NCBI GenBank assembly: GCA_910577925.1
Contig: CAJTOI010000001.1
Coordinates: 72,645-136,644, forward strand
Origin: an uncultured Roseburia sp.
GTDB taxonomy: Bacteria > Bacillota > Clostridia > Lachnospirales > Lachnospiraceae
DNA length: 64,000 bases
Direction: 5' to 3'
In this document: positions 23,833 through 32,441 of the stretch, one piece after another
How positions within the stretch are numbered: the stretch's first letter is position 1
Layout of the letters: every line of letters begins with the position of its first letter
Position numbers and translations under genes: made by a program
Notes under the pieces: model-generated
The model's database searches: none
The model's input: the letters and a program-made list of their open reading frames with translations, nothing else
What the model was told of the DNA's origin: nothing

Positions 23833-25494
23833 TTACATCAGATGCATACGCCGCGCGACGGAAACGAGCAGCTTTCCTTTCGGGAAACGCAGAAGTTCTT
23901 TTTCCGTGACTCCACGGAACATAAGCAGCAATATAAAATAAGTGACGATTCCCGCAAGAATCGAGACGATTGTGGCTGCCGCATTGATGCGGATCAGATA
24001 CATCACCAGCCGGTATACAAGAAATACAACGACTCCCATACCCGCGGAGGCGATGGCCGGCACAACAAACGTGCGCTTTACCTCCTGTCGGTAGCCGCTG
24101 TATCTGCGCAGGGAACGCCCGTTTAAGATGCACATAATCAGTCCGAATGCCGCGTTCGCAATCACCACCGCATAGATATTCCAATCCAGAAACCACATCA
24201 ATCCCACCAACACCAATAGATGCAGCACCAGCGCCGCGAGCGCATTGCGGATCGGCTCCTTCATCCGATTAATTCCCTGCAGCAGCCCGTTTGACAGCGT
24301 GGACAGCGAGGAAAACAGGATGGTGACCGAACCGAGCTGCAGCATAAGCGCTGCCGTATCCGAGGAATCCCGAAACAGCAGCTGCATAATCGGCCCGGCC
24401 AAAACGCCCATACCGACCGCAGATGGAAATGCAATCACCATGATAAAGCGGATGGCAAGAGAAATCTGCATGCGCACTTCTTTGCGCTTCCCGCCGGTGA
24501 ACGCCGCCGAAACCGCGGGCACCGAGGAGGCCGCAAGCGCGGAGGCAATCGCAATCGGAACATTGATAAGCACCTGATATTTTCCGGTGTAAATACCGTT
24601 TAAGATCCCGTACTCACTGCTCTGATACCCCTGCAGTACCGCAATATTCTTATAGACTGCCTGGTCAAGCAGCGCATTGCAGTTATAGATTGTGGTGGAG
24701 AGCAGCACCGGCACAATCGTCAGGAGCAGCACACGGAAAATTGCCCCGTAGGAATCCACATTTTCCTTGCGCTCTTTCTTCATTTTCTTTTTATAACGTT
24801 TGAGGTAAACGGCCATGACAAACGCCGAAAAGAGAAACGCCACCAGCGCTCCGACTCCGGTACCGATCGTGCCTCCGGCCGCACCGTAGGCCGAGGCGTA
24901 ATTTTCGGCATCGCCCAGAATCGCACCGACCTTCGCCCCGTAGGAAAACAGCACATACGCGGCCCAGATACTGACAACCGCATTTGCAAGCTGCTCTAAA
25001 ATCTGCGATACCGCACTCGGCATCATCGTGCCCAGTCCCTGAAAAAAGCCGCGCATCACGCCGAGAACCGCTACGATTACCAGCACCGGTATCAGCGTTT
25101 GAACCGCAAAAATACTCAGCGGCGTCCGCATGATTGTCTCTGTGATATATTCCGCGCCGAAAAAGAGAATCAGCGCCGCTGCCGTTCCCGAAACCAGCGC
25201 GAAAATCAGCGCGCACTTTAAAATACGGTAGACATTTCTGCGTCTGCCCTGGGAGCTGTTTGCCGATACCAGCTTTGAGACTGCAAGCGGCAGACTGTAG
25301 GAAGAGATAATCAGCAAAATATTGTAGATCTGAAATGCGCTTCCGTAGTAATCATTTCCGGCGTCCCCGATAATCTCCGTCATCGGAATGCGGTAGATCA
25401 GGCCAATGATACGGCTGATAATAGAGGCAATCGCAAGGATGGAACCCTGCATAAGGAAGCCCGCTCTGTTTTTTCTGCCTTTGTTGTCACTCAT
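23833..25494 (-). CDS. spoVB: SpoVB/MurJ-like polysaccharide-type flippase (MOP superfamily)
   Basis: A 553-residue polytopic membrane protein with about 14 segments, belonging to the MVF/MATE-like exporters that move lipid-linked precursors across the membrane. N-terminal GSILAIASIISRIIGLIYRIPMTEIIGD is the SpoVB/YtgP signature. B. subtilis SpoVB is needed for spore cortex synthesis, and paralogues serve vegetative wall synthesis (lipid II flipping), so the exact role is not fixed. The neighbouring sporulation genes make the SpoVB assignment reasonable. Confidence 0.8.
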   Translation of the reverse strand: MSDNKGRKNRAGFLMQGSILAIASIISRIIGLIYRIPMTEIIGDAGNDYYGSAFQIYNILLIISSYSLPLAVSKLVSANSSQGRRRNVYRILKCALIFALVSGTAAALILFFGAEYITETIMRTPLSIFAVQTLIPVLVIVAVLGVMRGFFQGLGTMMPSAVSQILEQLANAVVSIWAAYVLFSYGAKVGAILGDAENYASAYGAAGGTIGTGVGALVAFLFSAFVMAVYLKRYKKKMKKERKENVDSYGAIFRVLLLTIVPVLLSTTIYNCNALLDQAVYKNIAVLQGYQSSEYGILNGIYTGKYQVLINVPIAIASALAASSVPAVSAAFTGGKRKEVRMQISLAIRFIMVIAFPSAVGMGVLAGPIMQLLFRDSSDTAALMLQLGSVTILFSSLSTLSNGLLQGINRMKEPIRNALAALVLHLLVLVGLMWFLDWNIYAVVIANAAFGLIMCILNGRSLRRYSGYRQEVKRTFVVPAIASAGMGVVVFLVYRLVMYLIRINAAATIVSILAGIVTYFILLLMFRGVTEKELLRFPKGKLLVSVARRMHLM

Positions 25495-25508
25495 AAAAGT
25501 TCCTCAAT

Positions 25509-26009
25509 TCAATCCCTGACGATGTGCATCGCCTCTAGTATTTCTTCCTGCTTCGGCTCCATAACCGCCGCATCCTCCGGCGTCATATGGTCATATCCGA
25601 ACAGATGCAGCATACTGTGTACGAGCAGAAAGGCAAACTCCCGCTTTTCGCTGTGCCCGTAGGCCGCAGCCTGCTCTTTTGCGCGCTCGGCCGAAAGTAC
25701 AATATCTCCCAGCATGACCTCTCCGCTGTCCGGATTAAAATTATCCCCGTAATCGGCCTCCAGGCCGTCAAACACTCCCGCCCGCTCATAAGACAGCAGC
25801 GGAAACGACAGCACGTCGGTGGGTGCGTCAAGATCCCGGTAACTGCGGTTTATCTCGCGGATTCCCTCATTGTCGGTCACTGTGAGCGTGATTTCCGCCT
25901 CATAGGGAAAATTTTCATGCTCCGCGACAAAAGAAATCACCTCCGCCGCAACGCGTTCCCAGTCAAAGTCAAAGGCTGCCTTGGCCTCTTTTTCTATGTT
26001 CAGACTCAT
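25509..26009 (-). CDS. ybeY: Endoribonuclease / rRNA maturation factor YbeY
   Basis: Zinc-dependent single-strand endoribonuclease involved in 16S 3'-end maturation and ribosome quality control. It is 166 residues with the metal motif HSMLHLFGYDH (H-X3-H-X5-H), preceded by RDLDAPTDVLSFP and GDIVLSAERAKEQA. ATG 26009 has GGAGG 7 bases upstream; the frame runs on to 26033. The location after phoH and the pgpH-like gene matches Bacillus yqfF-yqfG. Confidence 0.95.
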   Translation of the reverse strand: MSLNIEKEAKAAFDFDWERVAAEVISFVAEHENFPYEAEITLTVTDNEGIREINRSYRDLDAPTDVLSFPLLSYERAGVFDGLEADYGDNFNPDSGEVMLGDIVLSAERAKEQAAAYGHSEKREFAFLLVHSMLHLFGYDHMTPEDAAVMEPKQEEILEAMHIVRD

Positions 26010-26045
26010 TTTTAATCCTCCGTATGCTCCCATTCGACATCCGCC

Positions 26046-27227
26046 CTACAGCAGAGTTTCTTTATTTACCAGATATTCGCGGATTTTCAAAAACATATTC
26101 ATACTCAGACCGGACTTATCGTACAGCCCCTGCGCCGAAAAATCGTTCAGTGTCTGGTAAATTACCATATCCTGATTCCATTCCGAAGACATTGTCTCCG
26201 AGTCAAAGACTTCGATTTTCTTGATCAGTCCGTCCACCATATGTACGATTGCGGACTCGAGATCCGAGGGCAGCGCCGCCGTCCCGTTGTACTCACTGAT
26301 AATCCGTATGATAACTTCCGGGAAGCACTCCCGCTGCGCGATCCGCACACCGTTCTCCCCGATCGCCTCCCCCTCTAAAATGCCGATACGATAATAAAAG
26401 CCGGCTGCGGCACAGATACACGCGTCCGCCCCTACCAGCTTTGCACATGCCGAGGCCACTCTCGAAACGCGTCTGGCATGGTTGTAATCTACTTTGGAAA
26501 AATTCCGAAGCTCCCGGCACAGCGGATAATTCTCCTCGAGAATGTCCTCGAGGATATCCACGATCTCATGCTCCTTTACAAGCGCAATCCGCCGGTAAAA
26601 AAACAGCAGAACCGCGGCCGAAATCACGCCCTCCGCAACACCGAAAAAAAACGGCTCCGGCTTTACCTCCCGGTACGCCAGATAATAGAAGCTCCCCGGC
26701 AGCATGGCGCATACGGCCAGCGCGCTGACGGCGTACCAGACATCTTTCAACTTCCTGTGCTCCATTCCCTCCGCGAGCATACAGCCGAGAAGCGCAAAAA
26801 AGACATACAGCACACACTCCCACAGATTGCTCTCCGCGGCGAGACAGAGCAAGAGATTTAAAAACACGCCCGCATAGAGCCCGATGACGGGTGAGCCGGC
26901 CCCCGCGATAATGACAGGGACGAGAAACACCGGCTTTCCGAATTCCGGCAGAAAGGAGGATACGAAAATCAGCCCGCAGGAGACGGTATACCCCTTTAAA
27001 ATCCTGCGGAACGATGTCTCACGGTTGCCTGCAATATTTTTCTGCAGGCGGTGGTATTCCAAAACATACCAGAACAGCAGAAAAAATATGGTATCAACGA
27101 GCAAAAGCAGCACGATCTCGTCGAGGTACCGCCCATGAAATGCCGCCGTGAAAACGGTGGTAAAAATTGTCATGGCAAACAACAGTGCCATATTCCGAAA
27201 ACGTTTTGCCACCAACCGATCCTTCAT
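26046..27227 (-). CDS. Truncated, HD-less PgpH (YqfF) homologue
   Basis: Sits exactly where pgpH/yqfF sits between phoH and ybeY. PgpH is a c-di-AMP phosphodiesterase of about 700 residues made of an extracellular 7TMR-HDED domain, seven membrane segments and a cytosolic HD domain. This protein has only 393 residues: about seven membrane segments (14-212) and a C-terminal helical domain (about 220-393). The extracellular domain is missing. The HD metal motif HDIG is replaced by Tyr279-Arg280 (YYRIG), the later His pair by Tyr313-Asn314, while the leading His250 and a late SDLESAI helix remain. It is unlikely to hydrolyse c-di-AMP; it may be a binding or structural remnant. Overlaps phoH by 4 bases (ATGA). 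Confidence 0.75.
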   Translation of the reverse strand: MKDRLVAKRFRNMALLFAMTIFTTVFTAAFHGRYLDEIVLLLLVDTIFFLLFWYVLEYHRLQKNIAGNRETSFRRILKGYTVSCGLIFVSSFLPEFGKPVFLVPVIIAGAGSPVIGLYAGVFLNLLLCLAAESNLWECVLYVFFALLGCMLAEGMEHRKLKDVWYAVSALAVCAMLPGSFYYLAYREVKPEPFFFGVAEGVISAAVLLFFYRRIALVKEHEIVDILEDILEENYPLCRELRNFSKVDYNHARRVSRVASACAKLVGADACICAAAGFYYRIGILEGEAIGENGVRIAQRECFPEVIIRIISEYNGTAALPSDLESAIVHMVDGLIKKIEVFDSETMSSEWNQDMVIYQTLNDFSAQGLYDKSGLSMNMFLKIREYLVNKETLL

Positions 27228-28231
27228 CGCACTCTCTTCTCCTGTCTTTTTCGCTTCGGTCCCGTTTCCCTGGCGCTCTTTTTCTCGTAATCCTCATACG
27301 CCTGCACGATCTTCTGCACAACCGGATGGCGCACCACATCCTTACTTGTCAGTTCACAGATTCCGATTTCCTCCACACGGCGCAGCACCCGAAGCGCCAC
27401 ATCGAGTCCCGACTGTGTCCCCGGCGCCAGATCTTTCTGGGTCGCGTCGCCGGTGATCACCGCTTTGGAGCCGAAGCCGATGCGCGTCAGAAACATTTTC
27501 ATCTGCGCCGGTGTCGTATTCTGCGCCTCATCCAAAATAATAAATGCATTGTCCAGCGTGCGGCCGCGCATGTAGGCAAGCGGCGCCACCTCGATCAGCC
27601 CTTTTTCCATATTTTTCTGGAAGCTCTCCGCACCCATAATCTGGTAGAGGGCATCATAGAGCGGCCGCAGGTAGGGGTCAACCTTGCTCTGGAGATCCCC
27701 CGGGAGGAACCCGAGCTTCTCCCCCGCCTCAATCGCGGGTCTCGTCAGGATAATCCGTCCCACCTCCTCATTCTTAAAGGCGGTAATGGCCATCGCCATC
27801 GCAAGGTACGTCTTTCCCGTCCCGGCCGGTCCCATGCCGAAAACAATCATCTTCTCCCGGATGGCATCCACATACGCTTTCTGTCCCAGCGTCTTCGGCT
27901 TTACCGGTTTCCCGTTGATCGTATGGCAGATACAGTCTCTGTCAATCTCAACGAGCGCCGATTCGCGCTCCTCCTCGACAAGCGCGAGCGCATAATTGAC
28001 ATTCTGCTCCGTGATCACGTTCCCCCGCCGGGAAAGTTCAATCAGCTGTAAAAATACGTTGGATGCTTTTTTGACTCTTGATTCTTCGCCGATGATTTTC
28101 ATGTTCTCCTCACGGAGAACCACGGTAATATTTAATGTGCGTTCAATTTTTTTTATATAGGTATCAAACTGGCCGAACACATTCGCCGTGTGCTCCGCCG
28201 GAATATTTAAAGAAACTTCAGTCAGACTCAT
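27224..28231 (-). CDS. phoH: PhoH-like ATPase (YbeZ/PhoH1 type)
   Basis: Cytosolic P-loop ATPase, predicted RNA-associated partner of YbeY. It has an N-terminal KH-like part (about 1-100), then Walker A GPAGTGKTYLA, AIEAGEKLGFLPG and Walker B FIILDEAQN, with GDATQ downstream. About 335 residues from ATG 28231, which overlaps the yqfD stop by 14 bases; an ATG four codons earlier (28243) sits too close to its GAGGAG. The basic C-terminal tail (KRKRQEKR) is unusual but short. Confidence 0.92.
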   Translation of the reverse strand: MSLTEVSLNIPAEHTANVFGQFDTYIKKIERTLNITVVLREENMKIIGEESRVKKASNVFLQLIELSRRGNVITEQNVNYALALVEEERESALVEIDRDCICHTINGKPVKPKTLGQKAYVDAIREKMIVFGMGPAGTGKTYLAMAMAITAFKNEEVGRIILTRPAIEAGEKLGFLPGDLQSKVDPYLRPLYDALYQIMGAESFQKNMEKGLIEVAPLAYMRGRTLDNAFIILDEAQNTTPAQMKMFLTRIGFGSKAVITGDATQKDLAPGTQSGLDVALRVLRRVEEIGICELTSKDVVRHPVVQKIVQAYEDYEKKSARETGPKRKRQEKRVR

Positions 28232-29459
28232 CTGTTGTTGCATTCTCCTCGTCAGTAATCGTTGTGATATCCGTGGGTGTCTTTGCGACAATCGATTCAT
28301 AGGCGTCAATCGTGCCCGTCACCACGTATGTCCCGTTCTTTTTCTCTATCATAACATTTTTTCTTATAATTTGAATACCTTTTTCTTCCAAATCTTCCAA
28401 AAACTGCGCAAGATTTTCCGCGGCATGGATCTTTGCCTGGTTTTTATCGTATGTTTTTTCTGTTTTTACGACCTCTGTGCAGGTGAACTTTACCAGAAAA
28501 ACAGGAAGGTAAAAATTGTCTGTCACATGCAGCTGACTTGATTCCGAGGTCACGCTGTACTCCTCATACCCGTTTTTGACAAACGGATTTTTGATGCAGG
28601 TCTCTCCCACGATCAGCTGATAGTCCACAAAACTCTGCCCGGTCGGCACGCTCTCGACATAAGTTTCGTCAAACACATCCCGATAGGTATACGAAACCTG
28701 TGCGACGATATCCGCATCGGCGCCGTGATAGAGCACCTCAGCTACCTCACCGTCGTCGTTTTCGATTTCAATGCGTCCGCTTACCAGCAGATCTCCCTTT
28801 TTCACCTCCGCGCCGACCGCTGCCGCAGGCGTGCCGGTCCGGGTGATCATCTGCGTTATTATGCCGTCTTTTGCCGCGACAATATCGTAGACGGTGTCAT
28901 CTTTTTTCTCGTACTGCTCCGCCGGAAGAAGATTTTCCTGGATATCTACGGTCATCTTCGTCCCGAAAATCTGAATCGAAGTCCATATCACTTCGTCATA
29001 TCTGGTGCGCAGCGCCTCCTCTAAGTCCTCACAGGAAATTTTTCGAATCGGCGAGCCGAAAGAGGCGTCTTCCTCCGACAGAAAATCGAGCACTGTCTCC
29101 TCCGACAGATACGAGTTCCCGTTAATCTCGATATTCCAGATAAATCCGGAGAGATACTTGAGCAGCACCGCGCAGATCAGAATACCGCATGCAAACAGCT
29201 TGCGGCCGCGGTAGCGGAACAGGACAAACGGCAGTCCGTATCGCTTTATGACGCGGATTCTCGTTTTTGTTTTGCGCAGAATCGGTTTGAGTCTCCGAAA
29301 GCCCGCCACGCTGATACAGAAAAAATATCCGTCTTTGTCGGGTTTTAAATTCCAGATTAAAATATCATGATTTCCGCATAGGTTCAGGAAACGTTCCGGT
29401 GCATATCCAGTCAATTCTGCATATACATATCCCTGAACATATTTTATCAGTGAAAACAT
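28218..29459 (-). CDS. yqfD: Sporulation membrane protein YqfD
   Basis: Member of the YqfD family, expressed in the mother cell under sigma-E in B. subtilis and needed for efficient sporulation; molecular role unclear. It is 413 residues: an N-terminal about 85-residue cytosolic part, one membrane segment (about 88-108, CGILICAVLLKYLSGFIWNI) and a long outer part beginning INGNSYLSEETVLDFL. Ser/Asp-rich end. yqfC precedes it with a 9-base gap. Confidence 0.9.
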   Translation of the reverse strand: MFSLIKYVQGYVYAELTGYAPERFLNLCGNHDILIWNLKPDKDGYFFCISVAGFRRLKPILRKTKTRIRVIKRYGLPFVLFRYRGRKLFACGILICAVLLKYLSGFIWNIEINGNSYLSEETVLDFLSEEDASFGSPIRKISCEDLEEALRTRYDEVIWTSIQIFGTKMTVDIQENLLPAEQYEKKDDTVYDIVAAKDGIITQMITRTGTPAAAVGAEVKKGDLLVSGRIEIENDDGEVAEVLYHGADADIVAQVSYTYRDVFDETYVESVPTGQSFVDYQLIVGETCIKNPFVKNGYEEYSVTSESSQLHVTDNFYLPVFLVKFTCTEVVKTEKTYDKNQAKIHAAENLAQFLEDLEEKGIQIIRKNVMIEKKNGTYVVTGTIDAYESIVAKTPTDITTITDEENATTDESD

Positions 29460-29468
29460 CCGATGCGT

Positions 29469-29807
29469 TTAATTCTCGTACAGAATATCGGTAATCGTTC
29501 CCGTAATTTTCATCTCTTCATTCGTATAGTAATCAATTGCAAGATGTGCACCGGATATCAAAATCCTGCAATTTTTTGTCTGAACCCGAATAAAGGAATC
29601 CTCATATTCCAGGATTCCCTTATAGTTTGCAATCAGGATCTCCTGATTGCCTGTAACAGTCAGTATTGCCGCCCCCAGCATCAGATCTTTCGGGAGCTCC
29701 AGACTGCTTATCATTTTTTCACGCAGGGACTCCTTCCGCTGCCCGGAGGGTTCCCTGCGCCGCATGGAAACATCGTTTTCTAAGGATAACCTGCTATTTC
29801 TTTTCAT
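29469..29807 (-). CDS. yqfC: Sporulation protein YqfC (YabP family)
   Basis: YabP/YqfC-family protein of up to 112 residues; the conserved core is LELPKDLMLGAAILTVTGNQEILIANYKGILEYE. In B. subtilis yqfC-yqfD are a sigma-E operon. The start is uncertain: ATG 29807 has no good ribosome site, and the family core begins near Met32, which has AAGGAG about 14 bases upstream. The basic N-terminal 30 residues may therefore not be translated. It follows pdp by 28 bases. Confidence 0.85.
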   Translation of the reverse strand: MKRNSRLSLENDVSMRRREPSGQRKESLREKMISSLELPKDLMLGAAILTVTGNQEILIANYKGILEYEDSFIRVQTKNCRILISGAHLAIDYYTNEEMKITGTITDILYEN

Positions 29808-29835
29808 ATATAACTATATGAAATTTACGGCAATC

Positions 29836-31146
29836 TTATTCAGGGAATATGTATTTGCGGACCACCGGTTCCGGTTCCCTGCGCTCTGTTTGAATCTCGT
29901 AGGCATTTTTGATTTTCTGCCGCGCGGCTTCTATTTTTGCGGCATCGTTTCCGTAGATAACTGCAAGTGTCTCTTCCTCTTTTACAAAATCACCGTTCTT
30001 TTTCTTTAGGATAATCCCGACCGAGAGGTCTATGACGCTCTCCTTTGTCTCGCGTCCTCCGCCTAAGGTCATGCAGGCGATTCCGATGTCCTCCGCCAAA
30101 ATGCGGCGCACATAACCCGTCTCATCGCTTTTGACCTCACAGGTCTGCCCCGCAACGGGCAGCAGAGATTTATCAAACACATACGACGCGTCTCCGCCCT
30201 GTGCCGCCACAAATTCCGCCAGCTTCTTTTTCGCCGATCCGTCCGCAATCACACGCTCCATCGCTGCTTTTGCCTCCGCCTCGTCCTTGGCTCTGCCCGC
30301 CAAAATCAGCATCTGTGCGCCCAGCGCAAACACGACTTCGGTAAAATCTTTAGGCCCGTGTCCCTCCAGGGTATCAATCGCCTCAAGCACCTCGAGTGAA
30401 TTTCCCACAGCATAGCCCAAAGGCTGATCCATGTCCGTGATCACGGCAACTGTCTTTTTGCCTGCCAGCGTGCCGATGGAAACCATCTCCTCTGCGAGCG
30501 CAGCCGAGTCGGAAAACGCTTTCATAAAAGCGCCGTTCCCTGTCTTGACATCAAGCACAATCGCATCGCTCCCCGATGCCAGCTTTTTGCTCATAATCGA
30601 GCTTGCAATCAGAGACATCTGGTCTACCGTGGCCGTCACGTCCCGCAGCGCGTACAGCTTTTTGTCCGCCGGAGCGAGGCTCGCCGTCTGCCCGGCGATG
30701 GCGATACCGATCTCGTTTACGTTTTTCACGAAAGCTTCCTCCGAGAGCTCCGTGGTAAAGCCCGGAAAGCATTCGAGCTTATCGATGGTGCCGCCCGTAT
30801 GCCCGAGTCCTCTGCCGGACATTTTTGCAACCGGCGCGCCGAGTGCAGCCACAATCGGCGTGAGCGCCAGCGACGTCTTGTCTCCGACGCCGCCGGTGCT
30901 GTGCTTATCGACCTTGATTCCGGCGATGCGGGACAAATCGATCACGTCGCCGCTGTCGCGCATCGCAAGTGTCAGATCCACCGTCTCGCGTTTGCTCATT
31001 CCGCGAAAACAGATCGCCATCGTCATCGCCGCCATCTGATAATCCGGGACGGAGCCGTCGGAAAACCCGGCGATCATATAACGGATTTCCTCCGTCGTAA
31101 GCTCCGCTCCTTTTTTCTTTTTTGCAATCAAATCATACATTCTCAT
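29836..31146 (-). CDS. pdp: Pyrimidine-nucleoside phosphorylase
   Basis: Splits uridine, deoxyuridine or thymidine with phosphate to the base and (deoxy)ribose-1-phosphate. It is 436 residues with the signature SGRGLGHTGGTIDKLE, the phosphate/K+ loop KHSTGGVGDKT and a C-terminal biotin-like beta domain. Family length is normal. It is not flanked by deoC or cdd here; instead it leads into the yqfC cluster. Distinguishing Pdp from thymidine phosphorylase DeoA needs substrate tests, but the Firmicute context favours Pdp. Confidence 0.92.
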   Translation of the reverse strand: MRMYDLIAKKKKGAELTTEEIRYMIAGFSDGSVPDYQMAAMTMAICFRGMSKRETVDLTLAMRDSGDVIDLSRIAGIKVDKHSTGGVGDKTSLALTPIVAALGAPVAKMSGRGLGHTGGTIDKLECFPGFTTELSEEAFVKNVNEIGIAIAGQTASLAPADKKLYALRDVTATVDQMSLIASSIMSKKLASGSDAIVLDVKTGNGAFMKAFSDSAALAEEMVSIGTLAGKKTVAVITDMDQPLGYAVGNSLEVLEAIDTLEGHGPKDFTEVVFALGAQMLILAGRAKDEAEAKAAMERVIADGSAKKKLAEFVAAQGGDASYVFDKSLLPVAGQTCEVKSDETGYVRRILAEDIGIACMTLGGGRETKESVIDLSVGIILKKKNGDFVKEEETLAVIYGNDAAKIEAARQKIKNAYEIQTERREPEPVVRKYIFPE

Positions 31147-31201
31147 AGGTAATCGTTCCTTTCCTTTGTATCATTTTCTTCCTCGCTTTACAAATGCCTG
31201 A

Positions 31202-31618
31202 TTATGCCTTTTTATCGAACAGCGACGTATTGCTGTCTTTGGCCATATTCATGAACGTATTTTTATCATTATGCGGGAACAGCAATTCCATATACAGATC
31301 CCCCAGCAGACGTTTTACCCGCTCATTGTCAAGCTTAATATCCGGAAAATCATTCATTTCCAGACGCTTTAGTCGTTCCAATACATCCTCGATTCCCTGC
31401 CATTTGGAGGTTTCCGGCGCCGACTCGTCATGCAGGACTTCCGGAACAGCCGGTTCCATGACCGGTTTTGCTTCAGGAATGTTATACACAACATTTTTAC
31501 ATGTTTTTGCAAAACAATCGGGATCATACGCTGCCAGATAACGCATATCGTCCATCGTCAGCGGCTTTTTGTGATGTATTTTCAGATAGATATTTACCAG
31601 CCCCGTATCTTTTCCCAT
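31202..31618 (-). CDS. Uncharacterised small soluble protein
   Basis: I do not recognise a named family. The 138-residue product is soluble and mostly helical: an N-terminal segment with DDMRYLAAYDPDCFAK, a Cys, NVVYNIPE, a Pro/Glu-rich linker (about 50-75), then a helix VLERLKRLEM and a late LLFPHNDKN motif. ATG 31618 is chosen because AGGAGGG lies 7 bases away, while the two upstream ATGs are too close to it. It has its own promoter at 31651-31680, nearly identical to the one upstream of the Rpn relic at 34976, so it may have come with that accessory family. Confidence 0.65.
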   Translation of the reverse strand: MGKDTGLVNIYLKIHHKKPLTMDDMRYLAAYDPDCFAKTCKNVVYNIPEAKPVMEPAVPEVLHDESAPETSKWQGIEDVLERLKRLEMNDFPDIKLDNERVKRLLGDLYMELLFPHNDKNTFMNMAKDSNTSLFDKKA

Positions 31619-31648
31619 AGCCATCCCTCCTGACATGTCTGCAGGTCA

Positions 31649-31681
31649 CTATTATACAACAGTCTTTTGGCCCATTACAAT
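31649..31681. repeat. Left copy of a 33-bp direct repeat flanking the accessory patch
   Basis: Matches 34976-35007 at 29 of 33 aligned positions with one gap. Both copies share CTATTATACA, CAGTCTT, GGCC and ATTACAAT in order and in the same orientation. Each contains a minus-strand TTGTAA / TATAAT promoter. Confidence 0.75.
31651..31680 (-). promoter_or_regulatory. Sigma-A promoter of the small gene at 31202
   Basis: Minus strand -35 TTGTAA, 18-bp spacer, -10 TATAAT, followed by about 30 bases of leader to ATG 31618. Confidence 0.7.
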
Positions 31682-31746
31682 TCCTTTTGCATCCGTTCCG
31701 TGACCTGTGTATTAATTCCGGCTCTGCCTGACACGTTCCTATATCA

Positions 31747-32160
31747 CTACATTCTCTTTTCTAAACAGTGAGCCGTTATAATCCACGTTATCTGCCCGAT
31801 CGCGATAACGCCTATCATTGAAAAACACACAACCTTACTAACATACCCCATAAAGATAAGGGCAAATAATACAATTACGAATAAAGTAGTCGATACCTTG
31901 TAAGCATACGCCAGAGAAGCATTTGTAATCGCAATATTTCTTTCGTCATTTTCTAATATCTGCATTTCTTTTGTCGGTTTGCTAAATATATCACTCCCCA
32001 TCAAAATGAATAAAACTCCTATCAGCGTTGTGCCGTAGACAACTAAATCCGGGCGAGGTACGGGGAGTAATTGATGTACTCCTAAACCATAGGTGAATAA
32101 CCCACCCAAAAGAATTACAATTCCGATGAAAAATTCTGCTTTTTGCATGTTTCGTTTCAT
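31747..32160 (-). CDS. Four-helix membrane protein coupled to an XRE regulator
   Basis: A 137-residue membrane protein with segments at about 10-30, 39-56, 88-106 and 112-130, and a cytosolic stretch EMQILENDERNIAITNAS between helices 2 and 3. The DERN-IAI motif is shared by several DUF2178/DUF3796-type membrane proteins that are typically encoded with a small XRE repressor; none has a known function. Its ATG overlaps the XRE stop (ATGA) with GGAGG six bases upstream, so the two proteins are co-produced. Probably accessory. Confidence 0.7.
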   Translation of the reverse strand: MKRNMQKAEFFIGIVILLGGLFTYGLGVHQLLPVPRPDLVVYGTTLIGVLFILMGSDIFSKPTKEMQILENDERNIAITNASLAYAYKVSTTLFVIVLFALIFMGYVSKVVCFSMIGVIAIGQITWIITAHCLEKRM

Positions 32161-32360
32161 TTGGCTTCCTCCTCATATATAAAAATTTCTTCGATACGCA
32201 TATCAAAGTACTGTGCAATCTTAAATGCTAATACAATAGAAGGGTTGTAGCGTCCGTTTTCTAAAGAGCCTATTGTTTGTCGAGATACTTCAAGAACAGA
32301 CGCTAACTCTTCTTGTTTAATGCCTCTTTGTTTTCGTAATTCTTCCAAACGATTTCTCAC
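32157..32360 (-). CDS. Small XRE-family transcriptional regulator
   Basis: A 67-residue Cro/CI-type helix-turn-helix protein: LRKQRGIKQEELASVLEVSRQTIGSLENGRYNPS covers helices 1-4 of the DNA-binding fold. It is followed by FKIAQYFDMRIEEIFIYEEE, the typical short C-terminus of YozG-like regulators. GTG 32360 with GAAAGGA upstream gives the usual family start; the frame extends to 32441 but that overlaps the lipoprotein gene. Likely controls the adjacent membrane protein and itself. Confidence 0.85.
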   Translation of the reverse strand: MRNRLEELRKQRGIKQEELASVLEVSRQTIGSLENGRYNPSIVLAFKIAQYFDMRIEEIFIYEEEAK

Positions 32361-32384
32361 AGCATAGTCCTTTCTTGATTTTAC

Positions 32385-32441
32385 GGAAAGTTTCCTTTCC
32401 TTCTCTAAGATTAGGATAACACCGCCGGCAGGAAATATCAA
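32385..32441 (-). promoter_or_regulatory. Promoter and possible operator of the XRE unit
   Basis: Minus strand -35 TTGATA (32441-32436) overlaps the lipoprotein stop codon; 17-bp spacer, -10 TATCCT (32418-32413). In the leader a GGAAA-C-TTTCC dyad lies at 32385-32395, a candidate autoregulatory site. Confidence 0.5.

Noticed and set aside
23134..24126. 330-residue plus-strand open frame
   Set aside because: Crosses antisense through the flavoprotein start, its promoter, the bofC-like gene and the SpoVB-like end; low-complexity composition.
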